A stretch of DNA of 64,000 bases from Brienomyrus brachyistius (Eukaryota; Chordata; Actinopteri; Osteoglossiformes; Mormyridae). The translations under genes and the position numbers were made by a program. This document shows, piece after piece, positions 10,124-20,533 of the stretch; the first letter of the stretch is position 1; the number at the start of each line of letters is the position of its first letter. Under the pieces are notes generated by a model. It was not told the DNA's origin and did not search any database. It saw only the letters and a program-made list of their open reading frames with translations. The stretch is taken from the NCBI RefSeq assembly GCF_023856365.1, contig NC_064541.1:23972214-24036213 (forward strand). The letters run 5' to 3'.

Positions 10124-10969
10124 TCACCAATTCCTTCCATGAACTGCACTGGGTAGCATCAGGGATGATCCTGGTTGATTTAGTTGCGGGTAATCTGCAG
10201 AATGCAACGCCTTTGAGAACGGTTGTGTTGTCGGGAGGCGGACGCTTCGGTTTGCTTGGCCAGTGGTTGACAGTCTACCTGAGAAACGCGGCCCTTGGCT
10301 CCAACGGCTGGGTTCTGCCAGAGTAAGAAGGGACTTACCCCTCATTATATCGTCGGCAGGATTGTTCAGTGTATCAACATACCGCCAAGCATGTTTGTCA
10401 GTTAACTCCTGAATCTCTAACACACGAGAACCCACGAATACCTTGAACCTACAGGAGTCTAATTGGTGCCACTCCAAGACTGTGATGGAGTCAGACCACA
10501 ATGTTGTCTGCGTGATGGTAAGACTCAGCTTGTGCTGTATGAGTTTTGCCAGCTTATCTCCGGCTAGTGCAGCACAAAGCTCTAGCTGTGGCATAGACTG
10601 CTGTCTCTTGGGGGCAACCTGAGACCAAGCCATCATGAATGAAGTATGGATGGTGCCAGCTGTATGCACCGTCAGATTGGCGACCACTCCGTATGCTTGT
10701 TCCGATGCATCACAGAACACATGGAGGTTGTAGTTGTGATTGCTATCAGAAGAGTCAGCGAGTAGCAGCAGGGTATTATTATCTTGTTGAGATTCCTCAG
10801 TTCGCTTTCCCACGTGGCCCATGCCTGTTGAAGGACTGCAGGTAAGTTGGTATCGTCCCAATATCACTTCTGGGACCACAAAACAAAGCACTTTAGCCCA
10901 CGTCATGTAGGGCACAATGAACCCCAGGGGGTCGTACTGACTGGCAAGTACTTGATAGGCTGTTCTCAT
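10124..10969 (-). pseudogene. BEL/Pao reverse transcriptase end and RNase H
   Basis: The 281-codon frame starts at the RT-RNase H connection (VLASQYDPLGFIVPYMTWAK, a BEL/Pao signature). The RNase H domain follows: LHVFCDASEQAYGVVA, VAPKRQQSMPQLELCAALAG with the catalytic Glu, and TTLWSDSITVLEW with the next Asp. KVFVGSRVLEIQEL and WRYVDTLNNPADDIMRGKS follow, then WSQGPRF. Residues between the connection and LHVFCDAS are partly out of frame. RNase H would remove the RNA strand during reverse transcription. Confidence 0.92.
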
Positions 10970-10974
10970 TGTTA

Positions 10975-11845
10975 ATGCTGGGTTTTCAATGGGCTGGTGA
11001 TGGTAATCTAGGGAGTCAGCTGCACAACTCTATCTTAAGCATAAGGTGGGCTCCATCGGGTCTGCTCGGTTCTGACAAAGCCACTGTTTTGTTGCTGGGG
11101 ACCTCACTTCAGCCGGTAGATGGGCCACCACTGTCGACTGATTACTTGCCCATTGTCTGAGGTCGAATCCTCCTCCAGCCAGTAGAGCCCGCAGTTAATC
11201 CACTCTCTGCTTTGCAGCGGATATGCTGAGAAAGCTCTCAAGACAATTATCCACATAGAAGCTCCGTTGTACTGACTATGGAGTGTCAGGGAAATCTTCT
11301 TGGTGTTCACGAGTATGCTAATGCAGAGCAAAGATGGCACAGCAAGGACTGCTTGTAGTGCCAAAAGGCAGTACCTGCCACTCATACACATCTGGAGGAT
11401 CGAGGCTATGCATGTCCCTCCAGACAAATCGAAGTAACGGTCGGTCCTCTGGCAGAAGACGGACATGGTGAAAAATGGAGTGGATATCTCCACTCACTGC
11501 AACCAGGTACTGTCTGAACTGAAGGAGAACACCCAGCAGTGATGGGCCTAATGTTAGGCCAGGTAGGAGTTGCTTATTGAGTGAGGTGCCCTGGTACCTG
11601 AATGAACAATTGAAAACCAGTCATGGTTTGTTATTGTGGAACACCAGGTGATGGGGAAGGTACCATGCTTTGGCTGATCGGGCCTGCTCTTCCAGTGGTA
11701 TTGCAGTGATGCATCCTTCTCGAGCTAGCCTTTCAATCTCTGCTGAGTAGATCTTGGCTTTCTCAGTGCTCCCCAAAGTCGGCATGACAGATTGTATGGA
11801 ACCATCAAGCTTTTCCTGCAGAGGAGGGGCGTGGCATAGTGACAA
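10975..11845 (-). pseudogene. BEL/Pao reverse transcriptase, frameshifted
   Basis: The N-terminal RT segment (11,845-11,621) reads AKIYSAEIERLAREGCITAI, then SAKAWYLPHHLVFHNNKP, the fingers region. The palm is scattered over frames: PEDRPLLRFVWRDMH and VYEWQVLPFGTTSSPCCA can be read in shifted frames near 11,330-11,450. The catalytic box is YVDN (11,246-11,257) inside SFYVDNCLES, the BEL/Pao variant of YxDD. At least three frameshifts break it. Confidence 0.85.
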
Positions 11846-11849
11846 CCCC

Positions 11850-12545
11850 CCTCGATGCTGATTAGTTGGGTTTTTGCCTCCAGAAGGTCTAAGGCCTCCT
11901 GGTCTTCACGAGAATGGGTGGTTAACTTCTTGTTCCTGAAAGGCAGAACATCAAGTTGGCAGAGTTTCTCAACATTCTGAAACAGGAGATCATCTGAGTT
12001 AGTGATTGACATGAAAAGACACTGTAGGGTGGAAACGTGCTTAGTGCTGTATCCCTCAGCACCTTGTAGTGCCCATTCAAGACCAATGTGGATTGCCAAT
12101 GGGCCTTCAGTTCCTCTACGCACTGGCTCAGTAGAGGTGATTAGCTGAATGTGATCTGATCCAATCAGAACCAATGGCTGTACACTGCAGAAAGACTGTA
12201 AGGGGATGCCCCGTAGATGTGGGTGACGTTTCTGGAGCTTATGAACTGGATAGGTCTGCTCAGCTAAGTCCAGACCTGATGCAGTAAAAGCTCCCTGAAT
12301 CATGTGCCGCTGGCGTGGATTACATTTCGGGAAGATCTCGAAGTTGACCTTCTATCAACTTCGGATAGAAGTTGCGTGACATCTGACCGCACTGTGAGAA
12401 GGGCGAGTGTCTCACCTTCGCCATCTAGCTGGAGTTGATGCACGGCCTTAGGCAGTATCATAGATCGCTGGGATCCATCATCCAGGATAGCGAAGTCCTC
12501 AATTGACCTGGTTTTGCTGTATAGCAGAACTGGATCTATCGCCGT
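11850..12545 (-). pseudogene. BEL/Pao aspartic protease region
   Basis: Minus-strand translation near 12,440-12,530 gives SIEDFAILDDGSQRSMILPK. The DDGS is the position of the aspartic-protease DxG active site in this family. Downstream (12,303-11,725) the frame contains AFTASGLDLAEQTYPVHKLQ, then HLRGIPLQSF and PLVLIGSDHIQLIT, and EPVRRGTEGPLAIHIGLEWA, all standard for the BEL/Pao protease-associated region. A frameshift or stop near 12,300 separates the two parts. Confidence 0.85.
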
Positions 12546-12551
12546 CCCTTG

Positions 12552-12965
12552 TTATTCCACCCTGTCAGCTCCACGGCAGACCTCCCTACTTTTGCATCGG
12601 TTGAGACAGTGTACTTTGGAAGGTTTCTTTATTGTGGGTAATACAGGCTTCCCATACATCATCGGTTTGGCTTGCTCTGTCTCACGGTAAACAGCTACGC
12701 TTTGATTCCAGCCTCTAGCTGATATGGGTTCCTTCCCACGATCTAAAGGTCTCTCATGCTGATAGCGCTGTACCAGCCTACTGGACAGCCATTGCTGTTG
12801 AGCCTTAATCTGGAGCCAGCTCGCAAGGTCTTGAAGGTTGTAGGGGTTGAGTCTGGCAATATTAAGCTTCCCCTGGAGCTGCAGGAATTCTATGAAGCCA
12901 TCTCTGTAGTACTTAAGTAGCTTGCTGAGCAAGTGATCGACTTGTGAGCAACAGTTGAGCTCCAT
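12552..12965 (-). pseudogene. BEL/Pao gag, C-terminal part
   Basis: The frame includes YYRDGFIEFLQLQGKLNIAR, then LNPYNLQDLASWLQIKAQQQ and RLVQRYQHERP. This leucine-rich capsid-like region precedes the zinc knuckles in BEL/Pao gag. The knuckles themselves are damaged: only VHCLNRCKSREVCRG remains before the protease. The gag N-terminus is missing because the element is cut off near 12,990. Confidence 0.75.
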
Positions 12966-13158
12966 ACCTTAAGGGCCCTCCAAGGAGAAGAGCATGCTGA
13001 CTGGAAGGTGAACTTTTGGCCTTTAAGCTACCCTGCAGTGCGCTCTGCCACTGCCTAAGCCTAACAAAAGGGGGCATCATTATAACATTGCTCCTGTTCA
13101 TTCTGAGTGTTTGCAAGTGGCGTGAGAAGCCACGACTTCAGTGGACACCCACTGTCCC

Positions 13159-13221
13159 CTAAGGAACTGTCAAATGGTTCAATCAAACAAAACTTAAACA
13201 AAATGGGGAAAATCTTCTTAC
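13159..13221 (-). other. Intron in the Harbinger transposase gene
   Basis: On the minus strand the donor is GTAAGA and the acceptor is TTCCTTAG. Splicing joins GRLI to GDSGCPLK and restores the conserved G(W/R)L(L/I)GDSGxPLK block in frame. Reading through instead gives an unrelated KKIFPILFKF insert. The intron length is 63 bp. Splicing is inferred from the protein family, not observed. Confidence 0.75.
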
Positions 13222-13334
13222 CGATCAGCCTGCCATCACGTACCACCCCATTTTCAAGTTTGCTTTCATCACTACTGTTTCTGAGAATAAACGAATCAAG
13301 GGTTGAGCCAGGCCATCTAGCCATAACATTAATG

Positions 13335-13473
13335 CAGGGGTGTTAGAAGCATTTGAAAGTGGGGGGATCCAAACGAATAATTATGCAATCTTGGCATACC
13401 GCTCCGCACATTCTCACGGCAGCTCTATTTCATAATAATAATTATGAAAGATTTAATGGTGGTGACGCCCATG
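13335..13473. mobile_element. Small hAT-like insertion inside the transposase, 8-bp duplication
   Basis: Flanked by exact CATTAATG at 13,327-13,334 and 13,474-13,481. The 139-bp insert starts CAGGGGTGTTAG and ends GACGCCCATG; its ends are imperfect inverted repeats (8 of 11 positions), and CAGGGGTGT is a common hAT terminus. It separates conserved transposase codons that rejoin when it is removed. Its middle contains TTGGCATACCGCTCCGCACA, which resembles the subterminal repeat of the surrounding Harbinger family. Confidence 0.7.
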
Positions 13474-14170
13474 CATTAATGAGACGAATGTTCGAATCGC
13501 ACATAATTTGTACATTAATAGAGTGAAAGTGCTTTCTATTAACATAAACAAATTTGTTCTCTGAAGGTGCCTTTATAGCAATGTGAGTGCAGTCGATGGC
13601 TCCGATTACATTGGGAAAACCGGATATCGCTGCAAATTGCGTTTTAATGTTTGCCTGTTAAACCACAGTGTAAGGAAATTTTATATATCTGTGTGACAAG
13701 CGGATTATGCCGTCCCATACAGCTGGCATAGCGTGACTTAGTGTTGACTCAATCACTATGATCCCTGAACGCACTCTCTTCTAATTCTTCCATAAGTTAC
13801 GTCTTCCAATAATGCAAGAGCTGTCATGGTAGTTATAAGAGTTCAGTCATTTTATGCACCTTTTTATTGTTGCAAATTGTTAAATAAAACAGGTGCCGTA
13901 CATTTGTAAACAACATACAATTAATGTCGGTGTATTGGATAAAGTCAGCGTCATGATAGCAATGACTTACCACTGGGAGCCGTCCGTATACAAAACCGAG
14001 CAGAAACGAGCGTATGTCATGTGTGGTGCTCCCGTGAGAATGTGCGTAGCGGTACGCCAAGTTTAGTTTTTATACATCTCGACGTGAGTGTGGAAACGGA
14101 CATATGCAACATTTTCGTGCATACACTCCCTTTATGCATGAGGTCCCTGGTCACACAGCTCTAGCAGGGT

Positions 14171-14720
14171 ATGGCTGCGGCGGCACTGCTGCTGACAACT
14201 CCGCCTCGACATGGCAGTGCCGAACAGGTACGATTGAAACTCGACACCTTCCAGGCCTTTCCATTGCAGTGTGGGCTGTGTATCAATCACCACCCGGAGC
14301 TGTTTCCTGACAACCAAGAGTGCATTTTGTGATCTCGCTGCTGAGTGGCTGAACACTGGAGTGGGCGACTGTGCTCTGGGCAGAGAACAACACGTTGCTG
14401 TAGTCATCTAGTGTGTTCCATAGTGCATTCCATGAAATCTTTGATCACCCAGCCGTGGTGCATAGCCAGGGAGATCATCTATGTGAACTGCACTAAGGGA
14501 AGAGAGCGGATACTGAATACTCCATGGAATTCTGCATGCTCACTGGTGGTTTAGGCGGGTCGCTCGTTGGAATCGGTTACAGGTGCTGTACAGACGGAGG
14601 CTAAATAGAAAACTGCAGGCAGAGACTGCCTGCCTGGGAGCCGCCCATTCTTTTGAGGAATATGTGCAGCTGTCAATCGCTATGGACAACATTGTCTGTG
14701 AGTGACGCTGCTCCCATTTG
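14171..14720 (+). pseudogene. Ty3/gypsy gag (capsid region)
   Basis: From ATG 14,171 the frame reads into KLDTFQAFPLQCGLCINHHP and ELFPDNQECI, then hits TGA at 14,330. A shifted frame continues FVISLLSG, then LEWATVLWAENNTLL and FHSAFHEIFDHPA, and later phrases equivalent to the gypsy gag C-terminal region (CELH..GKR, TEYSMEFCML). This capsid-like gag is that of fish Ty3/gypsy elements. The segment begins about 20 bases past the Harbinger terminal repeat; no 5' LTR or primer-binding site is visible. Confidence 0.82.
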
Positions 14721-15056
14721 AAGGCTGACAGCCAGCGTACTTTTTTTGCTCCCTGGGTGACAGAGCCAGCAACTCTGAATGGCTCCCTACCTCTAGCAGA
14801 GTGGTTGCGGAAATATCAAAAGCAGCTGTGTCTCTACTGTAGCGAACCAGGAAATGTTATCTGGACCTACCCTACACATCTGGCAAGAGGACCACCCGAG
14901 TCTATCCAGGTAGGAGCACTCACTTCCACTATGATATCCCAAGGTCAGTTGGTGGTTCCAGTTTCTCTAGGCAAGGAGAAGAACCTGGTGAAGGAACATT
15001 CCCTACTCGACTCGGGAGCAGCAGGAAACTTTGTCAACACTGAGTTCGCTGCCTGA
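14718..15056 (+). pseudogene. Ty3/gypsy gag zinc knuckle and protease start
   Basis: The 112-codon frame holds LPLAEWLRKYQKQLCLYCSE, the start of a CCHC knuckle of the form CLYC..PG(H). The conserved His is replaced (GNVIWTYP), so the knuckle is damaged. Further on, KEHSLLDSGAAGNFVNTEFA contains the retropepsin active-site DSGA. The frame then stops. Both motifs in this order identify the gag-protease junction of a fish gypsy element. Confidence 0.85.
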
Positions 15057-16140
15057 CACGGTATTCCTCTGGAGCTGTTTGCCGGAATCCCTTTCTGTTC
15101 AAGGTGTTGACAGGTATCCATTCACCTCTGGTTAGGTCACCAATCAAATCACCCCTTTGAAGATGCAGGTAGGAGCAATTCAAGTGGAATATGTCCAGCT
15201 CCTGGTTCTCCATTTGGTTCATGACTAAATCATCCTTGGTTGCAGGAGCACAATCCCCACCTAGGGGACCGGGTCCAAAGACTTGTTTTGGGAGGTGTCT
15301 TATTTTGCCATGCAGAGTGTTGTCAATGGAGAGCCCCCGACCAGAGGATGTGTCTACCTTTCTGCCTCAGTATCAGGAGTTCCTGATTAGTTGAAAGCAT
15401 TTGGCCTCCCTCCACACCATCCTTCAAATTGTGCCATCGAGCTTATGAAGGGAGCAGTGTTCCCTAGAGGGCGGCTGTATTCCCTCTCTCATCCAGAGGA
15501 GGAGCCCATTTGAGCTTATGTTCAGGATAACCTCAAGCAAGGTATAAGCTTTCTGTCGACCTCGCCTGTAACCACTGGCTTCTTCTTTGTTAGGAAGAAG
15601 GATGGTGGACTATGCCCCTGCATTGATTATCAGGCTCTGAACACCATAACGAAGAAATGCTGAGAACTGCTCCCACCCATCAACTGTTTCAATCAGCATA
15701 GATTTTTGTTGGACCTGCGAAGTGCATATAATCTGATCTAGATCTGACCAGGAGATAACATTGTTTATTACGTCTACTGGTCAGTACAAGTACTTGGTGA
15801 TGCCATACGGGTTAGCAAATAGTCCTTCCATATTCCAGTCCTTCATGGGGGAGGTCTTAAGGGATAAGTTAAACCACTTTGTCATTGTCTATATTGACGA
15901 TTCTAATCTACTCTGACTCACTGAAGCAGCACGTACACCACGTCAAGAGTGTGCTCCAATACCTGAAAGACCACCATCAATACATCAAGAGGAAGAAATG
16001 CAAGTTCCATAAAACCTCTATCAAGCATCTATGGTACCAAATTCAACCCAGAGAAGTGGAAATGGACAAGTAAAACAGAAAAGGCCATCAGGGATTGGCC
16101 ACAACCCCGTATAGTGAAGGATCTGCTTCAATTTTGTCTC
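15057..16140 (+). pseudogene. Ty3/gypsy protease end and reverse transcriptase
   Basis: Readable phrases in the plus strand, in shifting frames: [14 protein letters not shown] near 15,470, [17 protein letters not shown] near 15,575, [22 protein letters not shown] near 15,710, [15 protein letters not shown] near 15,790, and [12 protein letters not shown] near 15,880 with the YIDD catalytic box. HHVKSVLQYLKDH and KCKFHKTSIKHL (the RT thumb) follow. It ends at AIRDWPQP near 16,110; RNase H, integrase and 3' LTR are missing. Multiple stops are present. Confidence 0.88.
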
Positions 16141-17050
16141 AAAATTTGATCAAATCCAGACCTTCATCCGTACAACATATCTGCAAAGATTGAAAAACGT
16201 CTGTTAAATACTGTACTTTTTGACTTGTCACAATAACAGGATCAAGTGTATGAAACTGCCCCATTTTCTGATATCACTGTGCGGCACTGCTTATCTTTTG
16301 GGGCAATCTGTCTTAAAATTTAATCAGGACCAGGTCATCACCTATACAAGGCCTCTGCAGATTTGAAAAAGATATGTCATATACTTTTTCAGGTATCATC
16401 TTAACGAGATGAGAATATGTCTACTGTGTCTCAAAATCTTATGTAATCCCATCCGGGGGATACAATTAGGATTTACAACAATAAAAATATATAATAAAAG
16501 TAATTTAAAAACAAACATACAAAAAAATAACAGAAAGTCTAAGGTAACAGGAAATCCATTCCTGCCACCAGCAATTATGAGTGTGTTGATTTTGTGAAAA
16601 ACCCCATTTTAAAAATGACCCAGATTTCAGTTGTTTTGCAGGCATTAGTCACATACTGTAGATCTTGAACCATTTGCATAATAGAATAGTTTACTAGAGG
16701 AATTCAGATTATGTATAGCACTTAAAGGTATTTTATGACCCCCTAAGGAATAAAAACAAATAACCATTTGGCTATTAATTTGTGGAATTAACAAACTTGA
16801 TGTCTTGCCCATTCACAAGATTGCGATATACTGATGTTCTGTGCTGTAGTTAACACCCTACTGTCCAGAGGTAATACATTACTAGTACTGAAACTGTTCC
16901 TTTCTTTATACTTTCTTGACAGGCTTACCAAATGAGCATTCTGCTTAACACAATCTACAGTACATCACATAGTCAGGAATGTACGTACAGTAACTGGTAG
17001 GTAAGTACGCAATTATTCATGTATCATTAAAAGCGATGCGTGTGGCAATA
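16141..17050. other. No gene; faint ~170-bp tandem duplication at start
   Basis: TGTCTCAAAATTTGATCAA near 16,135 recurs as TGTCTTAAAATTTAATCAG near 16,308 and TGTCTCAAAATC near 16,428, each followed by similar phrases, which suggests an old imperfect tandem duplication. The rest is AT-rich with nothing recognised. Confidence 0.4.
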
Positions 17051-17054
17051 AATT

Positions 17055-17240
17055 GTTATAACACTGCAAATGTGTCCTTATTTTATGTGCATTTGCCCTG
17101 ATATGACAAGATCATGCATTTTAACTTTCACATGCTACTTTGTACTTCCTTTGCAGTATACAGATTAAAATGCATGGTGATGTTTTGTCATAGCAGCGCA
17201 AATTGCACATAAAATGCATGTGCATTTGCACTGCTACAAC
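17055..17240. mobile_element. Long imperfect hairpin, fold-back/MITE-like
   Basis: The left arm, GTTATAACACTGCAAATG..TTATTTTATGTGCATTTG..CTGATATGACAA..CATGCATTTTAA, is matched by the reverse complement of the right arm, GTTGTAGCAGTGCAAATG..GCATTTTATGTGCAATTTG..CTGCTATGACAA..CATGCATTTTAA. The stem is about 75 bp per arm with a loop near 17,140. A fold-back MITE is the simplest reading. Confidence 0.6.
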
Positions 17241-18610
17241 AATCGATTGCTTCGCATATCTCTTTTAAAGGTGAATGTGTACTTGAGTACCGGTTATGTG
17301 CATCCCTGCACATGGTACATACCATGTGTAACATAGTTGATTTTACATGGCATGGACTATACACTATTCAAGAAGTGCGACATGATTTCTCTCACCTAGT
17401 TCACATCACAAGAATCGCACCAGACTCTCTGGCACTTATAGTATGGTACTTACAAATGTAATTAAGTCATAGACTGGCACCTATAACCTAATGTATATGA
17501 TGTGTTCCAAAGCAAAAGCATAGCTTAATAAACCATTCAAGTAGAAGTTTGAATCCTTAAATATTTAACCTGGAAGTTTCATTGCCTAGTACAAGTACTA
17601 GAATTCTGAGGGTGACTTTCTTCCCTGTTTGTGCTATTATAGCACATTTGGGAAGATTTAGGGACATCGTATTTCTCTGTATTGCTTAGCCAGAATAGTT
17701 TCACTGTGGAGAGAACAGGGTGCTAAATAATGGGTGCAAATGGGCTTTGTTTCTCAATGAATTATATACAGATCCTAGTCGCACATAATGTTCACATAAT
17801 GTTCACGTAATGTTGCAGTGTAGTAAGAATTTTGAAAGAAGCAAATTATACTCAAGGGCTTATTACATCTGATCTCAGAATAACTCTCACTCAAGATAAA
17901 TGCTCATGGTTCTGTCCTAAACTCGGATAGATTTTCCCCCTGAGTCAGCTGGGTTGAAGTTAGTGAAACATGTGATTATAACATTTTCATAGACAAATCA
18001 TACACAAATACATGTGATTAGATATATATATATATATACATGCTTTTTCTCCCACTGGAAACAGCATCACTTACACTTTGTTGTTATAGCAGCCCCTGTG
18101 TATCACAAGCTGTCGCGAGTGTGCAAAACAGCCCAAGCTAGCGATTTGCTGTAAAGCAATCATCCATTGCTTTTTCCGTAACACTTGCGTTGTCTCACAA
18201 TTGCGTGCACTTTGCTTAGTGGGATTTTCCACTAAATGCTACTTTCGTTTCTCAAAACTTTCTTTTTACAATCATAGCAAATCGCTATGCAAGTAGTTGC
18301 TGTTTGAAGTATAAAATACTTCCAGAATGTAGATATGTTTATTAGTTTACTTTGCATGTATGCAAGTCACATTTGCTATTGTCACCCTTTCAACTGATAT
18401 GCTTTTGCTATTTCTACTGCAAAGGGTATGTACATGACATCACAGCAGGCGGAAGTAACTGTACTCACATCACTTTGGGTGGAAAAAAAACTGAGTGGCA
18501 GCATTAGCATTCAGCTTGAATGCCAGGAAAACATCTTACCTGCAAATTTCTACGTGTCTCATGGAGAGCAAGCGGGATGCAAAAACTGCCCTATTTTCCT
18601 GTCTGTATGA
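17241..18610. other. No gene recognised
   Basis: AT-rich. A short TA run lies at about 18,020-18,040. Phrases such as GTTATAGCAGC near 18,085 echo the hairpin arm, so a second diverged copy is possible, but I cannot define it. Confidence 0.4.
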
Positions 18611-18616
18611 AGCATC

Positions 18617-19290
18617 TCTTAAGAAGAAATTTACAAACGAGAGGAGGCCATTTGGCCCATCAAGCTCATTTGGGGAGAACTTAACTAATAGCTCAGAGTT
18701 GTTAAAATATTATTTAGCTCTGATTTAAGGGAACCCAGGGTTTTAGCTTGCACTACAATAGCAGGAATACTATTCCATACTCCAACTGCACGCTGTGTGA
18801 ATAAGTTTTTTCTCAAATTCATTTTAAAATGTTCTCCCTCAAACTTCCACCTATGTCCACAAGTTCTAGTATTTAAACTAATATTAAAGTAGCCATCTGG
18901 CTGAACAGCATTGAGACCTGTTAGAATCTTATACACCTGGATCATGTCCCCACTTAATCTCCTTTGCGCAAAGCTGAACAGATTCAACTCAGCTAACCTC
19001 TCCTCATAAGACCAGGAATCATTCTTGTAGCTCTACGTTGAACCTTTGCCAAGGCAGCAATGTCCTTCTTAAGGTAAGGTGACCAAACCTGCACACAATA
19101 TTCTAGGTGGGATCTTAACAAGAAATTGTATAATCACAACATCACTTCCCTTGACTTAAACTCCACACACCTAGAGATGTAACCCAACATCCTATTGGCC
19201 TTTTTTATTGCTTCCCCACACTGACGAAAGTGGGACATGGAAGCATCAACATACACACCGAGGTCTTTTCAAATGTCAGGAACTTCTGTC
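18617..19290 (-). pseudogene. CR1/Rex1-like LINE ORF2 C-terminus
   Basis: Minus-strand phrases: VYVDASMS at about 19,240, AIKKANRMLGYISRCVEFK near 19,170, [19 protein letters not shown] near 19,090, and ATRMIPGL. The long frame 18,987-18,685 contains LSGDMIQVYKILTGLNAVQP, NTRTCGHRWKFEGEHFKMNL, RKNLFTQRAVGVWNSIPAIV and TLGSLKSELNNIL. This is the post-FADD part of a CR1-type reverse transcriptase through to the end of ORF2. Stops and small indels break the upstream part. The same family appears at 4.3, 45.4-46.5, 53.5-53.9 and 55.9-57.8 kb. Confidence 0.85.
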
Positions 19291-19471
19291 TCCAAACTGT
19301 GAAACAAATGAATGCAACTGATTTCATACAGCATGCAGACAAGTTTAGGAGGTTCAGGTCCTGTTTGATTAAGATGCCCATACTAAGTGACTTCAAACAT
19401 AGTGTGATAATTGGTCCCAGCCATGATAGTTTCTCATGGGATTATTCACACCAAAGGGTCTACAAAAGGAT

Positions 19472-20387
19472 GGCTTTGGAGCATTTCTCAAATGACAGTT
19501 CACAGTTGCAAAACACAAATGTAATCCCCCCAACACAATGTCACTTTGCCACAGTACAATATAATTTCTCATTGTTTCACACAAATGTTCAAATGTTTTA
19601 GTATATATAAGCAAATAGTTTTGTACATTTGTCATCATATGGCACAATTTTCATTTGCTTTAGTCTTGTTGGTCAAAATAGATTATATAGGTTCCCACTG
19701 AAATAATTTTACAAAAACTTTACATGTACTATATATGATCATCATGTTAGCCACCACATGTGAAACAGTTAAGTAAGCTTTCAAAAGGATTCAAAAATAT
19801 ATTCCATAAATTACACTGATACGGCATTGTTATATTTTTGGTTCACACAGTACATGGTTTTATTGCCTTTTTGTTGTTCTTGTATTGCCATTTTTGTTTT
19901 CAAATTATGCATGTGTTGTGTCTGGAGATCTAAAGAAATTCCATGCGCATGTGAGTGCTTTCTTTTGCCATTGAACTTTGCATATTGTAACATAGAGCTT
20001 TGCAATGTTGAAAATTGTGTCTTTCACATGAATAAGCATCAGTTTGCTAAAGAGAAATGACTGGTAAGTGAGAATGAGAAAGTGGGAACTGACTATCTTT
20101 CAAAATTTTGTAGCTCAGGAGTATACTTACATTGACACTGATAATGTCATTTGATCATTTGAGTCTCATGCTTAAAATGGTGCCGATTGTACTTTTCATT
20201 TTGGTGGCACAAATTCATTGATGGAATTGTTTGTTTTTGATGCATGAGTTACACGGAAAGTTACAGGCCTTTGCAGTTAAACTACAGTGCTGTGAGATAT
20301 GCATGAACTGTTTTGAGAAATGCTCTTATAGTCTTGAGAATATTAAGTATATTTCACAAAATGTACCAACGCAATAGAGAAAAACTG
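19472..20387 (+). mobile_element. TA-flanked non-coding transposon, copy C
   Basis: It aligns with copy B from GGCTTTGGAGCATTTCTCAA to AGAGAAAAACTG followed by TA (20,388-20,389). The outermost ~12 bases of the left terminal repeat are lost. It lacks the solo LTR present in B, giving the empty site. Its extra segment near 20,160-20,260 (TTCATTTTGGTGGCACAAA) is shared with copy A but missing from B, so B has an internal deletion there. No coding frame. Confidence 0.8.
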
Positions 20388-20533
20388 TAATAGATCAGTA
20401 TGACAGTGGTATTCAGAATGGCTTCTTTGATTGCACACCATATGTACTACTGAAGCGGTTGTGGAGGTAAAGTGGATCCTACAACAAGGCCTGCTACACA
20501 CGCGTGAAATGTGTTCTAATGTTATTGACATTA

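Larger units (their letters stand above)
8020..12990 (-). mobile_element. BEL/Pao LTR retrotransposon, degraded, 5' end missing
   Basis: Read on the minus strand, the order is partial gag (12,965), aspartic protease (about 12,500), reverse transcriptase (11,845-10,975), RNase H (10,969-10,200), integrase (9,777-9,040), C-terminal domain (9,020-8,724), polypurine tract and 3' LTR (8,691-~8,020). That order (PR-RT-RH-IN in one polyprotein) and the protein phrases match BEL/Pao. The 5' LTR and gag N-terminus are absent: at about 12,990 the sequence changes into a Harbinger transposase. Many frameshifts and stops make it inactive. Confidence 0.9.
12990..13800 (-). pseudogene. Harbinger (HARBI1-like) transposase with intron, interrupted
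   Basis: Minus-strand segments read STLSHAMPAVWDGIIRL, YIKFPYTVV then a stop, FAAISGFPNVIGAIDCTH with the first catalytic Asp, SENKFVYVNRKHFHSINVQI and MCD with the second. After an insertion, VMARWPGSTLDSFILRNSS and NGVVRDGRLI follow. A 63-bp intron separates this from GDSGCPLKSWLLTPLAN and NEQEQCYND; the final VERT..LLKG motif is degraded (AERTAG, stop, LKG). These are the DDE nuclease motifs of the HARBI1-like family, which cuts and pastes the element. Stops in the N-terminal part and the hAT-like insertion at 13,335-13,473 inactivate it. Confidence 0.88.
12990..14150 (-). mobile_element. PIF/Harbinger DNA transposon, one end missing
   Basis: The right end (plus) carries the terminal repeat ATGCATGAGGTCCCTGG (ending at 14,150), preceded by GTGGAAACGGACATATGCAA and GTGAGAATGTGCGTAGCGGT. 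These match, in inverse order, the end of the 588-bp element at 57,978-58,565. A minus-strand transposase gene lies inside. The opposite terminal repeat is not visible: at about 12,990 the sequence becomes BEL gag. Confidence 0.85.
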
